Shown: positions 8,123-16,182, numbered from the stretch's first letter. The stretch: DNA of 64,000 nucleotides from Corallococcus silvisoli (GCF_009909145.1 NZ_JAAAPJ010000011.1:248001-312000), one strand, 5' to 3'. Program-made: numbers and translations. The notes: a model not told the origin generated them from the letters alone.

Positions 8123-8485
8123 TTGCAGAAAGAACAGATTGAACAGTTGACTGAAGAGACGGACCGCCGCGATCAACTCTTCATCGCCGTCGAGGAGCGA
8201 CTCGCAGAAGTCGAAAAAGAAATCCCCAGGCTGCTTGCTGAGGCGCGAAGCATCCGCACGAACAAGGAGATGTGGGAGAACTTTCGTCTCAGTTCTGAAA
8301 AATGGGGCGAACTGGAGGGTCTCAGCGTCCGCCTCGACGCGCTCATCAAGGAACACGCCGTTCTTGAAGGCATTAAGGACAGGCGAGACGTCCGGCGCTG
8401 GCGGTGGATTCAACTTCTCGTCGGCGGCAGCGCTGCGGGGGCTGTGGCCGCAATCGTCCAAAGGCTCATAGCGTTCTTCTCCTGA
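8123..8485 (+). CDS. Coiled-coil protein with C-terminal membrane helix (120 aa)
   Basis: TTG 8123 is preferred as start because AAGGAG lies 5 bases upstream; TTG 8096 is possible but has no ribosome site. Residues 1-80 form a long charged coiled coil (QIEQLTEETDRRDQLFIAVE and onward), and the last 25 residues are a hydrophobic helix (WIQLLVGGSAAGAVAAIVQR). Such small proteins often belong to phage lysis or superinfection-exclusion functions, but nothing here decides between them. Confidence 0.6.
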   Translation: MQKEQIEQLTEETDRRDQLFIAVEERLAEVEKEIPRLLAEARSIRTNKEMWENFRLSSEKWGELEGLSVRLDALIKEHAVLEGIKDRRDVRRWRWIQLLVGGSAAGAVAAIVQRLIAFFS

Positions 8486-8491
8486 ACGTCT

Positions 8492-8578
8492 GCACCATGT
8501 CCACGGGGGCCCTGACGCTTCGGGGATGCACACGTCCCCCGTTTCGCCCGGTTCGCAGGGAGAGCGTACGAAGTCCAC
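8492..8578. promoter_or_regulatory. Paired 13-bp motif, region B
   Basis: GCACCATGTCCAC (8492-8504) and GTACGAAGTCCAC (8566-8578) repeat the pair found at 4669-4726, in swapped order and with wider spacing. The region lies directly upstream of the tail-fibre-like gene. Confidence 0.4.
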
Positions 8579-8600
8579 ACCCGGCGGGAATCTGCCGGGC

Positions 8601-9749
8601 ATGCGCGCTCGAATCGCTCCCCTCGTCGCGGTCGCCGTCGGCGCCGCCCTCGGACTCACCCTCTCCCTGACGCCGTCGGCGGACGCGTCCCGGAACTCCT
8701 CCGGCACGTACGCGCTGCCCACCGGCAACCCGGTGGTGCCGGGCACCACCATCAGCAGCACGTGGGCCAACAGCACCCTGGGGGACATTTCCTCGGAGTT
8801 GACTGACAGCCTCTCGCGCAGCGGCAAGGGCGCGATGCAGGCGCCTCTCAAGCTGGCGACGGGCACCGTCGCGGCCCCGGCGCTGTCGTGGGACGCGGAC
8901 CCGGACACCGGCCTGTACCGGCCCAGCGCGGGCACCGTGGCCATGTCGGCGGACGCGACGCAGGTGCAGACATGGACGGCGGCGGGCACCAACTTCAAAC
9001 GCCCGGCCAACTTCGACGTGGGACTCGTGGCGGACGGAGGCGTCACCGCCAGCAGCCTCACCGTCTCCGGTGCCACGCAGCTCGCCACGCTCAATGTCAG
9101 CGGGACGGCGACGGTGGCGGGTCAGGGCATGTTCACCGGCGGCGCGGCGGCCGTGACGCTCAAGCCGGGGACGCTCAACCACACGTACATGGAGTTCTAC
9201 TCCAACAGCGCACTGCCCGCGGTGCGCTCGGGGTACTTCGGCTACCCGGGTGCCTTCAGCAACAGCATGGTGCTGGCTAACGAGGCCGCGCCCAACGGCC
9301 AAATCACCCTCGTTCCATCGAGTGGAGAGGTCGTCCTTAGCGGTACGAAGTTCTCCATCACCGGCGCGACTCCGGCATCTGGCACGGGGTTCTACAACGC
9401 TGTCACCCCCAAGAACATCGTCAAGGCGTGGGCCACCATCACGACGACGGGAGGCGGCTCGACGGCAACGACGGTGCTGGATGGGTTCAACGTGTTCAGC
9501 GCCAGCGTCAGCACCACGCAACTCACCGTCAACATGACGGCGAACATGGCCAACAACAACTACGCCATCCTCGTGACGCCCTTCGCGAGCACCATTTCAT
9601 GCGGCGCCGTCTTCAACGGCGCAAACTCGTTCTCGGTGTCGTGCCGCGACATCAGCGGCAGCACGCTGCCCTTCCCTTTCTACAACTTCCAGACGAGCGG
9701 CTCGATCCGGATGCACATCGCCGTCCTGGGTGCGCAGCCCAACCCGTAG
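8601..9749 (+). CDS. Tail-fibre-like phage protein with signal peptide
   Basis: The start at ATG 8601 gives 382 residues that open with a textbook signal peptide (MRARIAPLVAVAVGAALGLT, cleavage near ADA-SRN). The body carries the motif ALSWDADPDTGLYRPSAGTV, which is common in phage tail fibres and receptor-binding proteins, followed by repeated VTASSLTVSGATQLATLNVS-type segments as in triple-stranded fibres. The C-terminal 120 residues are beta-rich (TTTGGGSTATTVLDGFNVFS) and end in an Asn/Pro tail. A signal peptide is odd for a virion fibre, which is normally assembled in the cytoplasm. The long open frame upstream to 8526 lacks a ribosome site. Confidence 0.65.
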   Translation: MRARIAPLVAVAVGAALGLTLSLTPSADASRNSSGTYALPTGNPVVPGTTISSTWANSTLGDISSELTDSLSRSGKGAMQAPLKLATGTVAAPALSWDADPDTGLYRPSAGTVAMSADATQVQTWTAAGTNFKRPANFDVGLVADGGVTASSLTVSGATQLATLNVSGTATVAGQGMFTGGAAAVTLKPGTLNHTYMEFYSNSALPAVRSGYFGYPGAFSNSMVLANEAAPNGQITLVPSSGEVVLSGTKFSITGATPASGTGFYNAVTPKNIVKAWATITTTGGGSTATTVLDGFNVFSASVSTTQLTVNMTANMANNNYAILVTPFASTISCGAVFNGANSFSVSCRDISGSTLPFPFYNFQTSGSIRMHIAVLGAQPNP

Positions 9750-9757
9750 GAGACGCC

Positions 9758-10204
9758 GTGACGACTCCGTCCGCGCCGCCGCCTGCGCCATCTCCGGAGC
9801 GCCCTACCGGCCTTGAGGGCTGGCTGGGCCACGCCCGCACCATCGCGGCCATCGCCGGCATCATCGCCGCCGGGCTGGGCGCGTACTACGGGGCCGTCGG
9901 GCGCCTGGAGCGCGTGGCCGACAGGGCCGAGCTCGCCGTGGCCTCCGCGCAGGCTGCAGTGCGCCTGGCCACCGAGTCGCGCGAGGCCGGGGAGACGCAA
10001 CTCCGCGAGTACCGCACCGCGGCCGACGCCCGCATCGAGGGCGTCAAGGCGTCCATCGCCGCGACGGACAGGCGTGTGGACCTGCTTGAGGAGCGGCTCC
10101 GCGCGATGAGCAGCACCATCGACAGGATGGACCGGCGGCAGGAGGTGCTGCTCGACCGGCTCAACGCTCCGCGCACCCGCGCGGTGCGTGACTACCAGCA
10201 GTAG
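9758..10204 (+). CDS. Membrane-anchored coiled-coil protein of the lysis region (148 aa)
   Basis: Start GTG 9758 with TAGGAGA a few bases upstream, eight bases after the fibre gene. A Pro-rich N-terminus is followed by one transmembrane helix at about 28-48 (TIAAIAGIIAAGLGAYYGAV) and a coiled coil to the end (RVADRAELAVASAQAAVRLA, RRVDLLEERLRAMSSTIDRM). The topology, a membrane anchor plus a long periplasm-facing coiled coil, is that of inner-membrane spanins, but phage structural coiled coils look the same. Family not recognised. Confidence 0.65.
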   Translation: MTTPSAPPPAPSPERPTGLEGWLGHARTIAAIAGIIAAGLGAYYGAVGRLERVADRAELAVASAQAAVRLATESREAGETQLREYRTAADARIEGVKASIAATDRRVDLLEERLRAMSSTIDRMDRRQEVLLDRLNAPRTRAVRDYQQ

Positions 10205-10226
10205 CCCAACCCTCTCGGAGCCCCGC

Positions 10227-10682
10227 ATGCTGAAGCCCCTCATCCCCGCCAACCTCGTCTGGCTCGCGCTCGCCCTGGGCGCGGCCCTCTTCGCCGGGAG
10301 CGAGTTCGCCCCCGCCCCCTACAACCTGCTGTGCGCCGGCCTGGGCAGTGTCGCGCTGTACCTCGCCGGCAAGGGCTGGCGCATGCCCGCGTGGGCCGTC
10401 GGCAAGCCGCTCCTGCCGACGACGCTGGTGCCGCTGGCCCTCGGGCTGGTGCAGGCCCTCAACGCCCTCGGCGGCGCCCTCCCCGCCTCCGTCCAGCCCT
10501 TCGTCGCGCCGCTGACGGGCCTGCTGGCGCTGCTGGCTGGTGTCGTCGAGCCAGAGCCTGTGAAGGCCGTGGCCGCGCCACCCGCGGACGCCGCCGGCAA
10601 CACGCTGGTGCCCGAGGCGGGCCCGGTGGTGCAGGTGGCGGCCACGTGCAGCGTCGCCCAGGCCGCGCGAGGGGAGTGCTGA
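10227..10682 (+). CDS. Multi-pass membrane protein, holin candidate (151 aa)
   Basis: Start ATG 10227 with CGGAG at 10216-10220. Three or four hydrophobic segments are visible (IPANLVWLALALGAALFAGS, NLLCAGLGSVALYLAGKGW, VPLALGLVQALNALGGALPA, PLTGLLALLAGVV), then a soluble Ala/Pro tail. Size and topology fit a holin. The stop TGA 10680-10682 overlaps the next ATG, giving translational coupling in the lysis cassette. Confidence 0.6.
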   Translation: MLKPLIPANLVWLALALGAALFAGSEFAPAPYNLLCAGLGSVALYLAGKGWRMPAWAVGKPLLPTTLVPLALGLVQALNALGGALPASVQPFVAPLTGLLALLAGVVEPEPVKAVAAPPADAAGNTLVPEAGPVVQVAATCSVAQAARGEC

Positions 10683-11179
10683 TGCGCCCGGCCCTCGTCG
10701 TCCTGGCGCTCCTCCTCGCCACGTCGGCGAGGGCGACGCCCACGGACGCCCCGGTGGCCACCTCGGCCCAGGCGTCCTCTCCCGTCGGCTGCCCCGAGGA
10801 AGGCCGTGCGCAGGCCGCTGCGGCCCCTCCGGACTACCACTCCGGCCCTGACGCCCGGTGCGTCGCCGGAGGGCTGGTGACGCTGTACGGGCCCGACGGG
10901 CAGCCCTACGGCCAGATGACGCGCGTGGGCCCCGGCTGGTACCTCACAGCGGAGGGCTACCGCCTGGCGGACGCCGCCTTCCGGCGCGCCCAGGAGCAGC
11001 GCGACGCGGCCCGGGCCGAGCTCGCCGCACGCGGCCCTCCCCTGCCCGGCGTGCCGGTGCGGGAGGTGCCCACGGCGATGTCCGCGCGCTGGTCCACGCC
11101 CGTCCTCGTGGGGCTGGCCGTCGTCACGTTCGCGGCCGGCGGATTCGTGGGCTGCCGGGCTGCCGGGGGCTGCCGATGA
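10682..11179 (+). CDS. Secreted or envelope protein of the lysis cassette (165 aa)
   Basis: ATG 10682 overlaps the preceding stop by one base (TGATG). An N-terminal signal sequence (RPALVVLALLLATSARA) is followed by a Cys-containing exported part with LVTLYGPDGQPYGQMTRVGP and a C-terminal hydrophobic helix (VLVGLAVVTFAAGGFVG). A protein anchored at both ends of the envelope would suit a spanin-like function; this is inferred from topology and position before the endolysin. Confidence 0.6.
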   Translation: MRPALVVLALLLATSARATPTDAPVATSAQASSPVGCPEEGRAQAAAAPPDYHSGPDARCVAGGLVTLYGPDGQPYGQMTRVGPGWYLTAEGYRLADAAFRRAQEQRDAARAELAARGPPLPGVPVREVPTAMSARWSTPVLVGLAVVTFAAGGFVGCRAAGGCR

Positions 11180-11532
11180 AGTTGCGCACGTGGCACTTGG
11201 AGGCGGCCGCGGTGTACGCGGTCCTCATCGCCGTCAACCTCTTCACCCGCGCGGACACGTTGGAGTGGTTGGGCGCGCTCGCGGTGGCCCTCGGCTTCCA
11301 TCATGCCTCCGTCTCGTCTCGCATGGCAGAGGCCGAAGCGGCCCGTCCCATCCCCTCCGTCGACTGCTTCCGGATGGCGGCTCTCTACTTCGTCGGCAAG
11401 GAGGTGGCGTGGTTCACCTACTTCGCCGTGAAAGGCTCATACTCCGCCCTCGTCGGCTGCGCCGTCTTCGCCGTGCATCCCCTGTGGCGCCGCTGGTACC
11501 GCGCCCGCTACCCGAAAACGGTGACGACATGA
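11176..11532 (+). CDS. Small integral membrane protein, second holin candidate (118 aa)
   Basis: ATG 11176 overlaps the previous stop by four bases (ATGA). Three or four hydrophobic helices are predicted: LEAAAVYAVLIAVNLF, LEWLGALAVALGFHH, MAALYFVGKEVAWFTYFAV and LVGCAVFAVHPLWRRW. The basic C-terminus (RRWYRARYPK) fits the cytoplasmic tail of a holin or antiholin. It is coupled to the endolysin gene by another ATGA overlap. Confidence 0.6.
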   Translation: MKLRTWHLEAAAVYAVLIAVNLFTRADTLEWLGALAVALGFHHASVSSRMAEAEAARPIPSVDCFRMAALYFVGKEVAWFTYFAVKGSYSALVGCAVFAVHPLWRRWYRARYPKTVTT

Positions 11533-12017
11533 GCGCCCCGTCGCAGCGCGCCGCCTTCTTGGCGCTGGTCCTGGAGCAGATGGGCGCCCCCTACCGCTGG
11601 GGAGCCAAGGGGCTCAAGCCGAGCGCGTCCGCCCTCCGTCTCTTCGACTGCAGCGGCCTCGTCACCTGGTGTCTCCAGGAAGTGGGCGGCCCGGACTGGC
11701 GGGCCACGCACAACACCGACCGCCTCTGGGACGTCTGCACGCCAGTGGCAATCGAGGCGGAGCTGCTCCCGGGCGATCTGGTGCTGTACGGGCGCCCCGG
11801 GACGAAGACGGCGGATGGCCGCCCGGTGACGCGCGAGGATCCCAACCACGTCATGGTGTATGTCGGCGCGGGCGTGGTGGTGGGCGCATCCGGGGGCGGC
11901 AGCACCACGCTCACCCTGGCGGATGCCGCCGCGGCTGGCGCGCGGGTGAAGACGTTCCCGCGCATCGCCTACCGGGGCGACGTCCTGGGCTTCCGCCGGC
12001 TGCCTTTCAGCTCGTGA
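11529..12017 (+). CDS. NlpC/P60-family endolysin
   Basis: ATG 11529 overlaps the stop of the holin candidate (ATGA). The 162 residues carry the NlpC/P60 signature: YRWGAKG at 22-28, the nucleophile in LFDCSGLVTWCLQ (Cys41), the ELLPGDLVLY strand, and the catalytic His in NHVMVYVG (His107). Enzymes of this family cut peptide bonds of the peptidoglycan stem, usually next to D-Glu/meso-DAP. There is no signal peptide, so release needs a holin, and candidates lie directly upstream. The 3' end overlaps the convergent gene by 11 bases. Confidence 0.85.
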   Translation: MSAPSQRAAFLALVLEQMGAPYRWGAKGLKPSASALRLFDCSGLVTWCLQEVGGPDWRATHNTDRLWDVCTPVAIEAELLPGDLVLYGRPGTKTADGRPVTREDPNHVMVYVGAGVVVGASGGGSTTLTLADAAAAGARVKTFPRIAYRGDVLGFRRLPFSS

Positions 12018-12411
12018 TGAGATCGTCGCCTCGATGCCGCCTGATGAGGGCCTTGAGGTCCTCCAGCGTTTCGGCCTTCCAGAGAATCTGGCGGCCGGCG
12101 ATGCCCTGGGCGGAGAAGGGCGTCTCGGTCGCGTACGCGCGCCCCTTCTCGGAGAGCGAGTAGCGCCAGTCTCCAGGATCCACCTTGTTCTGCTTCGCGA
12201 GCAGCGGGAACCCCGCCGACTCGTCCAGGTGGACGATGGCGATGCCGGTGTTGTTGTAGATGGTCTCCATCGTCTCCCGGTACGCGAGTCGCGCGTTCGC
12301 GCCCTTCGACGCTGCCAGGGCTTCGCCGAGGGACAAGAGGGCGTGGAGGATGTTGAGGTCGGTGTGGCGGAGCGGTTCAGTGGGCTGGGCGGTAGCGTTC
12401 GTGGCGGTCAT
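12007..12411 (-). CDS. Hypothetical phage protein (134 aa)
   Basis: An ATG start at 12411 without a clear ribosome site; the product is helical at the N-terminus (LNILHALLSLGEALAASKGA) and has a winged-helix-like look in the second half (FPLLAKQNKVDPGDWRYSLS then EKGRAYAT), reminiscent of small MarR-like wings, but this is too weak to assign. It lies 39 bases downstream of the KilA-N antirepressor gene on the same strand and probably shares its transcript. Confidence 0.55.
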   Translation of the reverse strand: MTATNATAQPTEPLRHTDLNILHALLSLGEALAASKGANARLAYRETMETIYNNTGIAIVHLDESAGFPLLAKQNKVDPGDWRYSLSEKGRAYATETPFSAQGIAGRQILWKAETLEDLKALIRRHRGDDLITS

Positions 12412-12450
12412 CGTCGTGTCTCGAGTGAAGGTTTGGGTTGAGGCGGCGGT

Positions 12451-13269
12451 CTACGCATCGAGCAGTGCGAGTTGCTCGGGTTGGCGGGTGGAGAGGTGCG
12501 CGAAGCGGTGGTGGAAGAAAGCCATCCCAGCGCGCGTCACCATCGTCTGGCCGACGTCGCGCTCGACTCCCTTCGCCCCTTTGGCGAGGCGCGCCCGGTT
12601 CACCAGGTAGCCCTTGGTGACGAACTCGGCGTGAGGCAGGAGGCGGTTCTTCTTCTTCTTCTTCCGGTTCAACCCCGGGCGCCGGTAGCAGAACCCCTCG
12701 GACTCCAGCGCGGCGTAGAAGGTGTTGGGCGGGATGCACAGGGCCGTCGCAGCGTCGAGTAGGCACCTGTCACGCCCCTCCGAGTCCAGGTACCGCCGGG
12801 CGAGGTCGACATCTGGCTTCTGGGCGACGAGCTGCGCCTGCTGGGCTTCCACCTGCTCCGCCAGGTCGGCCGCGAGGCGCAGGGCCTCCGGCAGTGTCTT
12901 CGGCACCGCGAAGGCGGGGGCCACCGGCGCGAGCGAGCTACCGCGCTGATGGGTCTTGAAGACCTGGATGACCTTCACCCGGAATTCCGCCGACACCCAC
13001 ATGGCGTAGTCGTAGACAAGGTCCTCGCAGACGTAGGTCCCCTGGTTGGGGCCGCCCCTGATGGACTCGACCGGACCGTTCCTCAGATCTGAGGAACGGG
13101 TGAGTGCTGCCACCATCTCCCTCGTGGCGTCGAGACGGAGGAAGTTCGACGGCTGGTGTCGCAGCTCCGCGCCGGCCGCGCGGTGCAAGTCGTTGAGGCT
13201 GTACCTGCCGTGGGCGTCCTGCGTGATGACGACACCGGCGACCTGGATGCTGCTGGGCTGACAGGACAT
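12451..13269 (-). CDS. KilA-N / KilAC domain antirepressor
   Basis: Start ATG 13269 is supported by GGAG 8 bases upstream. The N-terminal 110 residues form a KilA-N domain (RYSLNDLHRAAG, NFLRLDAT, YVCEDLVYDYAMWVS, FRVKVIQVFKTHQ). A linker helix (ADLAEQVEAQQAQLVAQKP) joins a KilAC-like C-terminus (DAATALCIPPNTFYAALESE, RNRAR, MVTRAGMAFFHHRFA). Antirepressors of this type relieve lysogenic repression or tune host regulators. A run of Lys codons (AAG repeats near 12648-12663) sits in the middle of the KilAC part. No classic CI repressor gene is visible nearby. Confidence 0.85.
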   Translation of the reverse strand: MSCQPSSIQVAGVVITQDAHGRYSLNDLHRAAGAELRHQPSNFLRLDATREMVAALTRSSDLRNGPVESIRGGPNQGTYVCEDLVYDYAMWVSAEFRVKVIQVFKTHQRGSSLAPVAPAFAVPKTLPEALRLAADLAEQVEAQQAQLVAQKPDVDLARRYLDSEGRDRCLLDAATALCIPPNTFYAALESEGFCYRRPGLNRKKKKKNRLLPHAEFVTKGYLVNRARLAKGAKGVERDVGQTMVTRAGMAFFHHRFAHLSTRQPEQLALLDA

Positions 13270-13357
13270 GACGATCTCCATCTGGCGCGCGTGAACACCT
13301 CTGCCGTGCGCCGCGGTCAGAGGCATTGGAGAAGAAGCGTCGGCGCGGGTCCTCCGA

Positions 13358-14077
13358 CTACAGCGGCAGCAGGTCGGCTTGGAGCGCGACGCCCGCGGTG
13401 ATGCGGGTGCCCGTGAGTCCCGGCACCGGTGCGCCCCCGGCGGGCACGTGCGTCAGCGTCAGGCCGGCCGTCACCCTCTGCACGGTGACGGAGGCGCCCA
13501 GGGACATGCCCAGCCAGGTGCCGCTGACCTCCCCGGTGCGGCGGCGCAGCACCGGGCCCGCCTCCACCGTGCCCAGCACCAACTGCGCGGGCGTGTGCAC
13601 CTGCCACCAGTGCAGGGCCACGCCCGCGTCCGCGCGCAGCGACGTCCAGGAGGTGCCACTCGCGGAGTCGAGGGACGCGCCCGCGGCGAGGTAGCCGCCC
13701 ACCGTCAGCGGCAGTGCGCCGCGCGCGCCCAGTCGGTGGAGGCGCGCTGCCGCGCTCAGGCCCAGGCGCCCACCGGGGCGCAGCAGCAGCCCACCGGCCG
13801 CGTCGGGGCCGTCCCCGGTGACGCTGGGGGCGACGTGGGCCAGCGCCTGGAGGGAGACGTGCTCGCTCCACCGCGAGTACCCCACGCTCAGTGCCAGGGG
13901 GCGCGGGTTGCCCCCGGGCGCGGCCGGGTTGAGGAGCCCCTGCGCGGTGGCCGTGGCGACGATGGAGCTCCACGCCGGGTAGCCCGCGGAGTCGGAGGGC
14001 GCCACGTCCTCCTGGGCGCGGGCGGAGTTGGACAGGAGGAGGGACAACAGCAGGACGGCGGAGGGGAGCTTCGACAC
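13358..14077 (-). CDS. Secreted, probably barrel-like protein encoded by the prophage (239 aa)
   Basis: GTG 14077 follows GAGG by about 6 bases. A signal peptide (LPSAVLLLSLLLSNSARA) precedes an extended beta-rich sequence with alternating hydrophobic residues (LALSVGYSRWSEHVSLQALA, LPLTVGGYLAAGASLDSASG, ITAGVALQADLLPL) and a final Leu, as in outer-membrane beta-barrels. A protein of this sort inside a prophage could alter the lysogen surface. The family is not recognised. Confidence 0.6.
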   Translation of the reverse strand: MSKLPSAVLLLSLLLSNSARAQEDVAPSDSAGYPAWSSIVATATAQGLLNPAAPGGNPRPLALSVGYSRWSEHVSLQALAHVAPSVTGDGPDAAGGLLLRPGGRLGLSAAARLHRLGARGALPLTVGGYLAAGASLDSASGTSWTSLRADAGVALHWWQVHTPAQLVLGTVEAGPVLRRRTGEVSGTWLGMSLGASVTVQRVTAGLTLTHVPAGGAPVPGLTGTRITAGVALQADLLPL

Positions 14078-14167
14078 GGGGGACCTCGGGGGCGGGCGCG
14101 CGGGTAGAGCCCTGCCGTCCGGCGCCCAGGCCGGCAGGTGGTGAGAGGGATGGATGGGGTGCGGGGG

Positions 14168-14599
14168 CTACTTGCCGTCGCGGGCGAGCAGCAGCCAGCG
14201 CAGGTGCCGGACGGTGGCGCGCGCGTGGTCGTAGAGGAGCACCAGGTGCTCGACGACGTAGAGCTCGCGGTCGGGGACGAAGGTCGCGGCGCGCCGCTCC
14301 TCCAGCGCCTGCCGAAGGTACACGGCGAGGTCCAGTGCCTCCTGGTAGGCATCCACCAGCGCGTCGCGCCCGTTGTGAGGCTGGAGGGGCACTCCGTATC
14401 GCGCGCGGCCCTGCGTGTCACGGGCGCGCGCGTCCTTCTGCACCAGCCGCCAGATGGCTGGCATGGACCAAGGCGTGAGCGGGATTCCACGGGCGCCGCC
14501 GCGCGCCTCGTCGCGCTCCAGGTCCTGCACCACGAGGTCCCAGACGGCGGGCTTGTCGTTGGCCACCGGGGGCGGCTGGGGCTCGAGGTGGTCAGCCAC
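14168..14599 (-). CDS. Small phage protein with MazG-like motif (143 aa)
   Basis: GTG 14599 is preferred, since GGAGG lies 7 bases upstream; it overlaps the end of the preceding gene. The segment YGVPLQPHNGRDALVDAYQE followed by ALDLAVYLRQALEER (residues 68-102) resembles the catalytic helices of all-alpha (MazG-type) NTP pyrophosphohydrolases, in which acidic residues chelate magnesium. The first metal-binding EExE helix is not obvious, so enzymatic activity is uncertain. Phages use such enzymes to trim nucleotide pools. Confidence 0.55.
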   Translation of the reverse strand: MADHLEPQPPPVANDKPAVWDLVVQDLERDEARGGARGIPLTPWSMPAIWRLVQKDARARDTQGRARYGVPLQPHNGRDALVDAYQEALDLAVYLRQALEERRAATFVPDRELYVVEHLVLLYDHARATVRHLRWLLLARDGK

Positions 14600-14828
14600 G
14601 GGACACCTCCGGCTTTCGAGCGAGGACGCACGGCGGGATGACCCCGGCCCTGAATCCCTTCCACTTCGATTCGCCAGCAGCACGGAACACGTCCAGCGAC
14701 CTAGTTGAGCGGTCGCGGGTCCGCTCCATTCCACAGTTCAGGCACTTCCGGATGGGCTGCTTCTGGCCCTCGACGTCACCCTCAACGGCGTACGCTCGGT
14801 GCTGCCACATGTGCCCGTTGCTACCCAC
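14592..14828 (-). CDS. Small CxxC protein (78 aa)
   Basis: GTG 14828 has GGAGGAG at 14832-14838 and overlaps the stop of the upstream gene by 8 bases. The product contains CLNCGMERTRD around residue 30 and a later KWKGFRAGVIPPCVL, giving three Cys that could form part of a zinc site. Its 3' end overlaps the MazG-like gene start by 8 bases. The chain of overlaps shows a tightly packed early operon. Function unknown. Confidence 0.6.
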   Translation of the reverse strand: MGSNGHMWQHRAYAVEGDVEGQKQPIRKCLNCGMERTRDRSTRSLDVFRAAGESKWKGFRAGVIPPCVLARKPEVSRG

Positions 14829-16182
14829 GGGACTCCTCCTCCCCGGGCAGCGAGAGATCGCGGATGCGCATGGCGAGGGCCCGTGCGAAGTGGGCCACCG
14901 GAGAGGGTGCCGTCTCCAGGAGACGCGCTGCCCGCGCGCGCATGTCCTCCGCCCCGAGGCGGGCCCCATCGAGCACACCAGCGGCGAGGACGCGCCGGGC
15001 CAGCTCGCCGTCCACCAGGTCCTGCACCTCCGGCACCGGCAGCTCCGGGTACGCGGCCCGAAGGACGGAAACCGCAGCGCCCTGCTCCGGCGTGGTGACG
15101 TGCAGCGCAGGCCAGAGGCGCTCCAGGGCACGCTTGACGAGGATGGACACCGCGCACGACTCGCCCACCTCATCCGCCAGCGCGGTGGCGATGGCCTCTA
15201 TGTCGCCATGCGAGTGCATCACTCCCATCGCGTTGACGCACGCGGAGTTGCCCTCCGCATCCCGCCAGCGCCAGACGGGGTTGCCGTAGGCGCGGGTCCA
15301 CCCATTGAGCCGCATGCCGGAGTCCAGGAGCGCGCCCGTCATCCGGCTCAACGCGCGCTTCTCCTTCTGCTGCTCCTTGAGCGGCGGTACCGCGGGGCGC
15401 ACGTCCAGGGCGCTCAGCATCTGGAGCGGCGGCGTGGCGGGCGTGCAGGCGCAGTCCGCCGCCGGGAAGTCGCATCGCGAGCACATGCGGATGGCACCAG
15501 CCATCGTCACCGGGGCGGAGCACTTCTCGCAGCGGGGGCGCTCCGGCACGGGCGTCGTCGTGGCGGGCGGGTCGGTGAGGGCGAGCCAGAACGCGAGCGG
15601 CCGGGTGATGACAACTTCCTTGTCGTCGTCGTCAGGCTGGAACAGCCAGGTTCGCGCCTCCTGGGCGAGTCCCGCGACCTGCGCGCGGAGCGCGTCGCAC
15701 TCGGACTCGGCGCGGGTGGTGATGCGCTCCCCATCGGCGCCGCACGGCTCGTCATCGAGGTGGCAGGCCAACTCCTGGAAGGCGTGCTCGGAGATGTCGT
15801 GGCGGTCGCCCAGCAACGTGAGCGTGGCGCGGGCGCTGCGCAGGAGGTCCAAGGCGTCGTCGCGCTCTTCCTTCAACTCCGCGACCCGGGCCTGAAGCCC
15901 AGGGACGAGCGCTGCCGCGTCCATCGCCGCGCTCGTCGCATGCGTCTGCACGCGCAATTGCTCCTGGAGAGCATCAGCCCTCTCGCCCCCTTCCTGGACA
16001 TCGCGCTCCAACTCCGTCACGCGGGAGCTTCGCGCGGACAGCTTCGCCTCCAGCTCCGCCACCTGGGAAGCGCCGCGAGCGAGCTCTTCGAGCGCAGTCC
16101 ATGCCGCCTTGCGACGGCGCTCGCCGGAGCACTGGTTGATGGCCTCGCCCACGGCATTTCTCAAATCGTTCGTGTCGCTCAT
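14821..16182 (-). CDS. Coiled-coil and zinc-ribbon phage protein (453 aa)
   Basis: Start ATG 16182, with GAGGTGA about 6 bases upstream; the frame extends further but lacks a ribosome site. Residues 30-180 are a charged coiled coil (VAELEAKLSARSSRVTELER, ARVAELKEERDDALDLLRSA). A four-Cys zinc ribbon follows (C218-EK-C221, C234-SR-C237) with an extra DCAC. The C-terminal 200 residues are helical with LNGWTRAYGNPVWRWRDAEG. The family is not recognised; the combination suggests a DNA- or protein-bridging role. Confidence 0.6.
   Translation of the reverse strand: MSDTNDLRNAVGEAINQCSGERRRKAAWTALEELARGASQVAELEAKLSARSSRVTELERDVQEGGERADALQEQLRVQTHATSAAMDAAALVPGLQARVAELKEERDDALDLLRSARATLTLLGDRHDISEHAFQELACHLDDEPCGADGERITTRAESECDALRAQVAGLAQEARTWLFQPDDDDKEVVITRPLAFWLALTDPPATTTPVPERPRCEKCSAPVTMAGAIRMCSRCDFPAADCACTPATPPLQMLSALDVRPAVPPLKEQQKEKRALSRMTGALLDSGMRLNGWTRAYGNPVWRWRDAEGNSACVNAMGVMHSHGDIEAIATALADEVGESCAVSILVKRALERLWPALHVTTPEQGAAVSVLRAAYPELPVPEVQDLVDGELARRVLAAGVLDGARLGAEDMRARAARLLETAPSPVAHFARALAMRIRDLSLPGEEESRG

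Noticed and set aside
12646..12664. AAG repeat as a slippage site or microsatellite
   Set aside because: It is in frame inside the antirepressor, coding for a run of Lys, and is too short to regard as more than local codon repetition.
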